64,000 nucleotides of DNA from Portunus trituberculatus (taxonomy: Eukaryota; Arthropoda; Malacostraca; Decapoda; Portunidae): assembly GCF_017591435.1 (NCBI RefSeq), contig NC_059293.1, forward strand, positions 20,236,589 through 20,300,588, read 5' to 3'. Both the position numbers and the translations under genes were made by a program. The notes under the pieces were generated by a model. It saw only the letters and a program-made list of their open reading frames with translations, searched no databases and was not told the origin of the DNA. This document shows, in pieces, positions 63,516-64,000 of the stretch (positions are counted from its first letter, which is position 1; every line of letters begins with the position of its first letter).

Positions 63516-64000
63516 GCACGGATGCTTCGGGTCATGGACATCCACAAGCTATTAAGGAAAGTCAGTGGGTATGAGGAACCATCCAAGGGAAATACAGACT
63601 GTGAAATTATTTGAAGAAAGCTTCAGTGACCAACTAAAAAAAAAATCACAGATTGCAAAACAATTTAATATGTCTAGAAATTAATACTCAAAATGCAAAA
63701 CAAAACTGTTTACAGACAGGTTTAGTGAAGAATCAACTGTTAAATAATATCAAGAGCAGGAGATCACTTGATATGAATTAAATTATACAAAAATTACTTG
63801 AAATGACAAATCCAACCACATTTCTCACATGTCTGTAACGAAAAGGAAATGAAGCTGCTACTGCTGGAGGTTGTCAGAAAGCGTCAGCATTCCTCGACTC
63901 TCACGCAAAAACAAACTACAAAAGAAAACTCGAAACAATAAGCCTGCAAAACACATTCTATACAACATTACAGGACACAACAAATTTGACTTTTTCCCAA

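Overview
The window looks like non-coding DNA from a large, repeat-rich arthropod nuclear genome, most likely a decapod crustacean. That placement is an inference. It rests on dozens of long (CT)n/(GA)n, (GT)n/(CA)n, (TCC)n, (TAC)n and (AT)n microsatellites, interspersed degenerate TTAGG-type (arthropod telomere-like) repeats, a Jockey-like LINE, a tRNA-derived SINE and many short inverted-repeat elements. No intact, convincing protein-coding host gene is visible. Nearly all long open frames are translations of microsatellites (Ser/Leu, Arg/Glu, Cys/Val, Thr/His runs).

Layout. 1-6.6 kb: AT-rich unique DNA with two kinds of MITE-like element and long CT/GA/GT tracts. 6.66-12.93 kb: the left arm of a large inverted duplication, containing a 24-bp-type minisatellite, a nested MITE, and GT, AT and CT tracts. 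13-28 kb: microsatellites, a degenerate TTAGG block, a ~100-bp tandem array and more MITEs. 28.6-31.4 kb: an almost purely pyrimidine + strand, including a 347-bp pure (CT)n. 32-50 kb: more MITEs, a SINE, a MADF-domain pseudogene fragment and a 27-bp minisatellite. 50.1-52.35 kb, minus strand: a 5'-truncated, frameshifted Jockey-like non-LTR retrotransposon abutting a 477-bp interrupted CT tract. 52.9-57.27 kb: two MITEs, a ~70-bp minisatellite and a perfect 44-bp duplication. 57,269-57,768: exactly 500 N (an assembly gap). 57,769-64,000: the reverse complement of 6,663-12,929, running to the window edge.

The main points are: (1) the inverted arm starts at the first base after a 500-N scaffold gap, so it is probably an uncollapsed allele (haplotig) joined in inverted orientation rather than a biological palindrome; (2) a piggyBac-type MITE family of about 17 copies with TTAA ends, for which one nested insertion gives an empty/filled-site comparison; (3) a second MITE family; and (4) a 98-bp hairpin-like insertion with a perfect 13-bp target duplication inside one MITE. 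I see no undescribed gene system, CRISPR array, operon or toxin.
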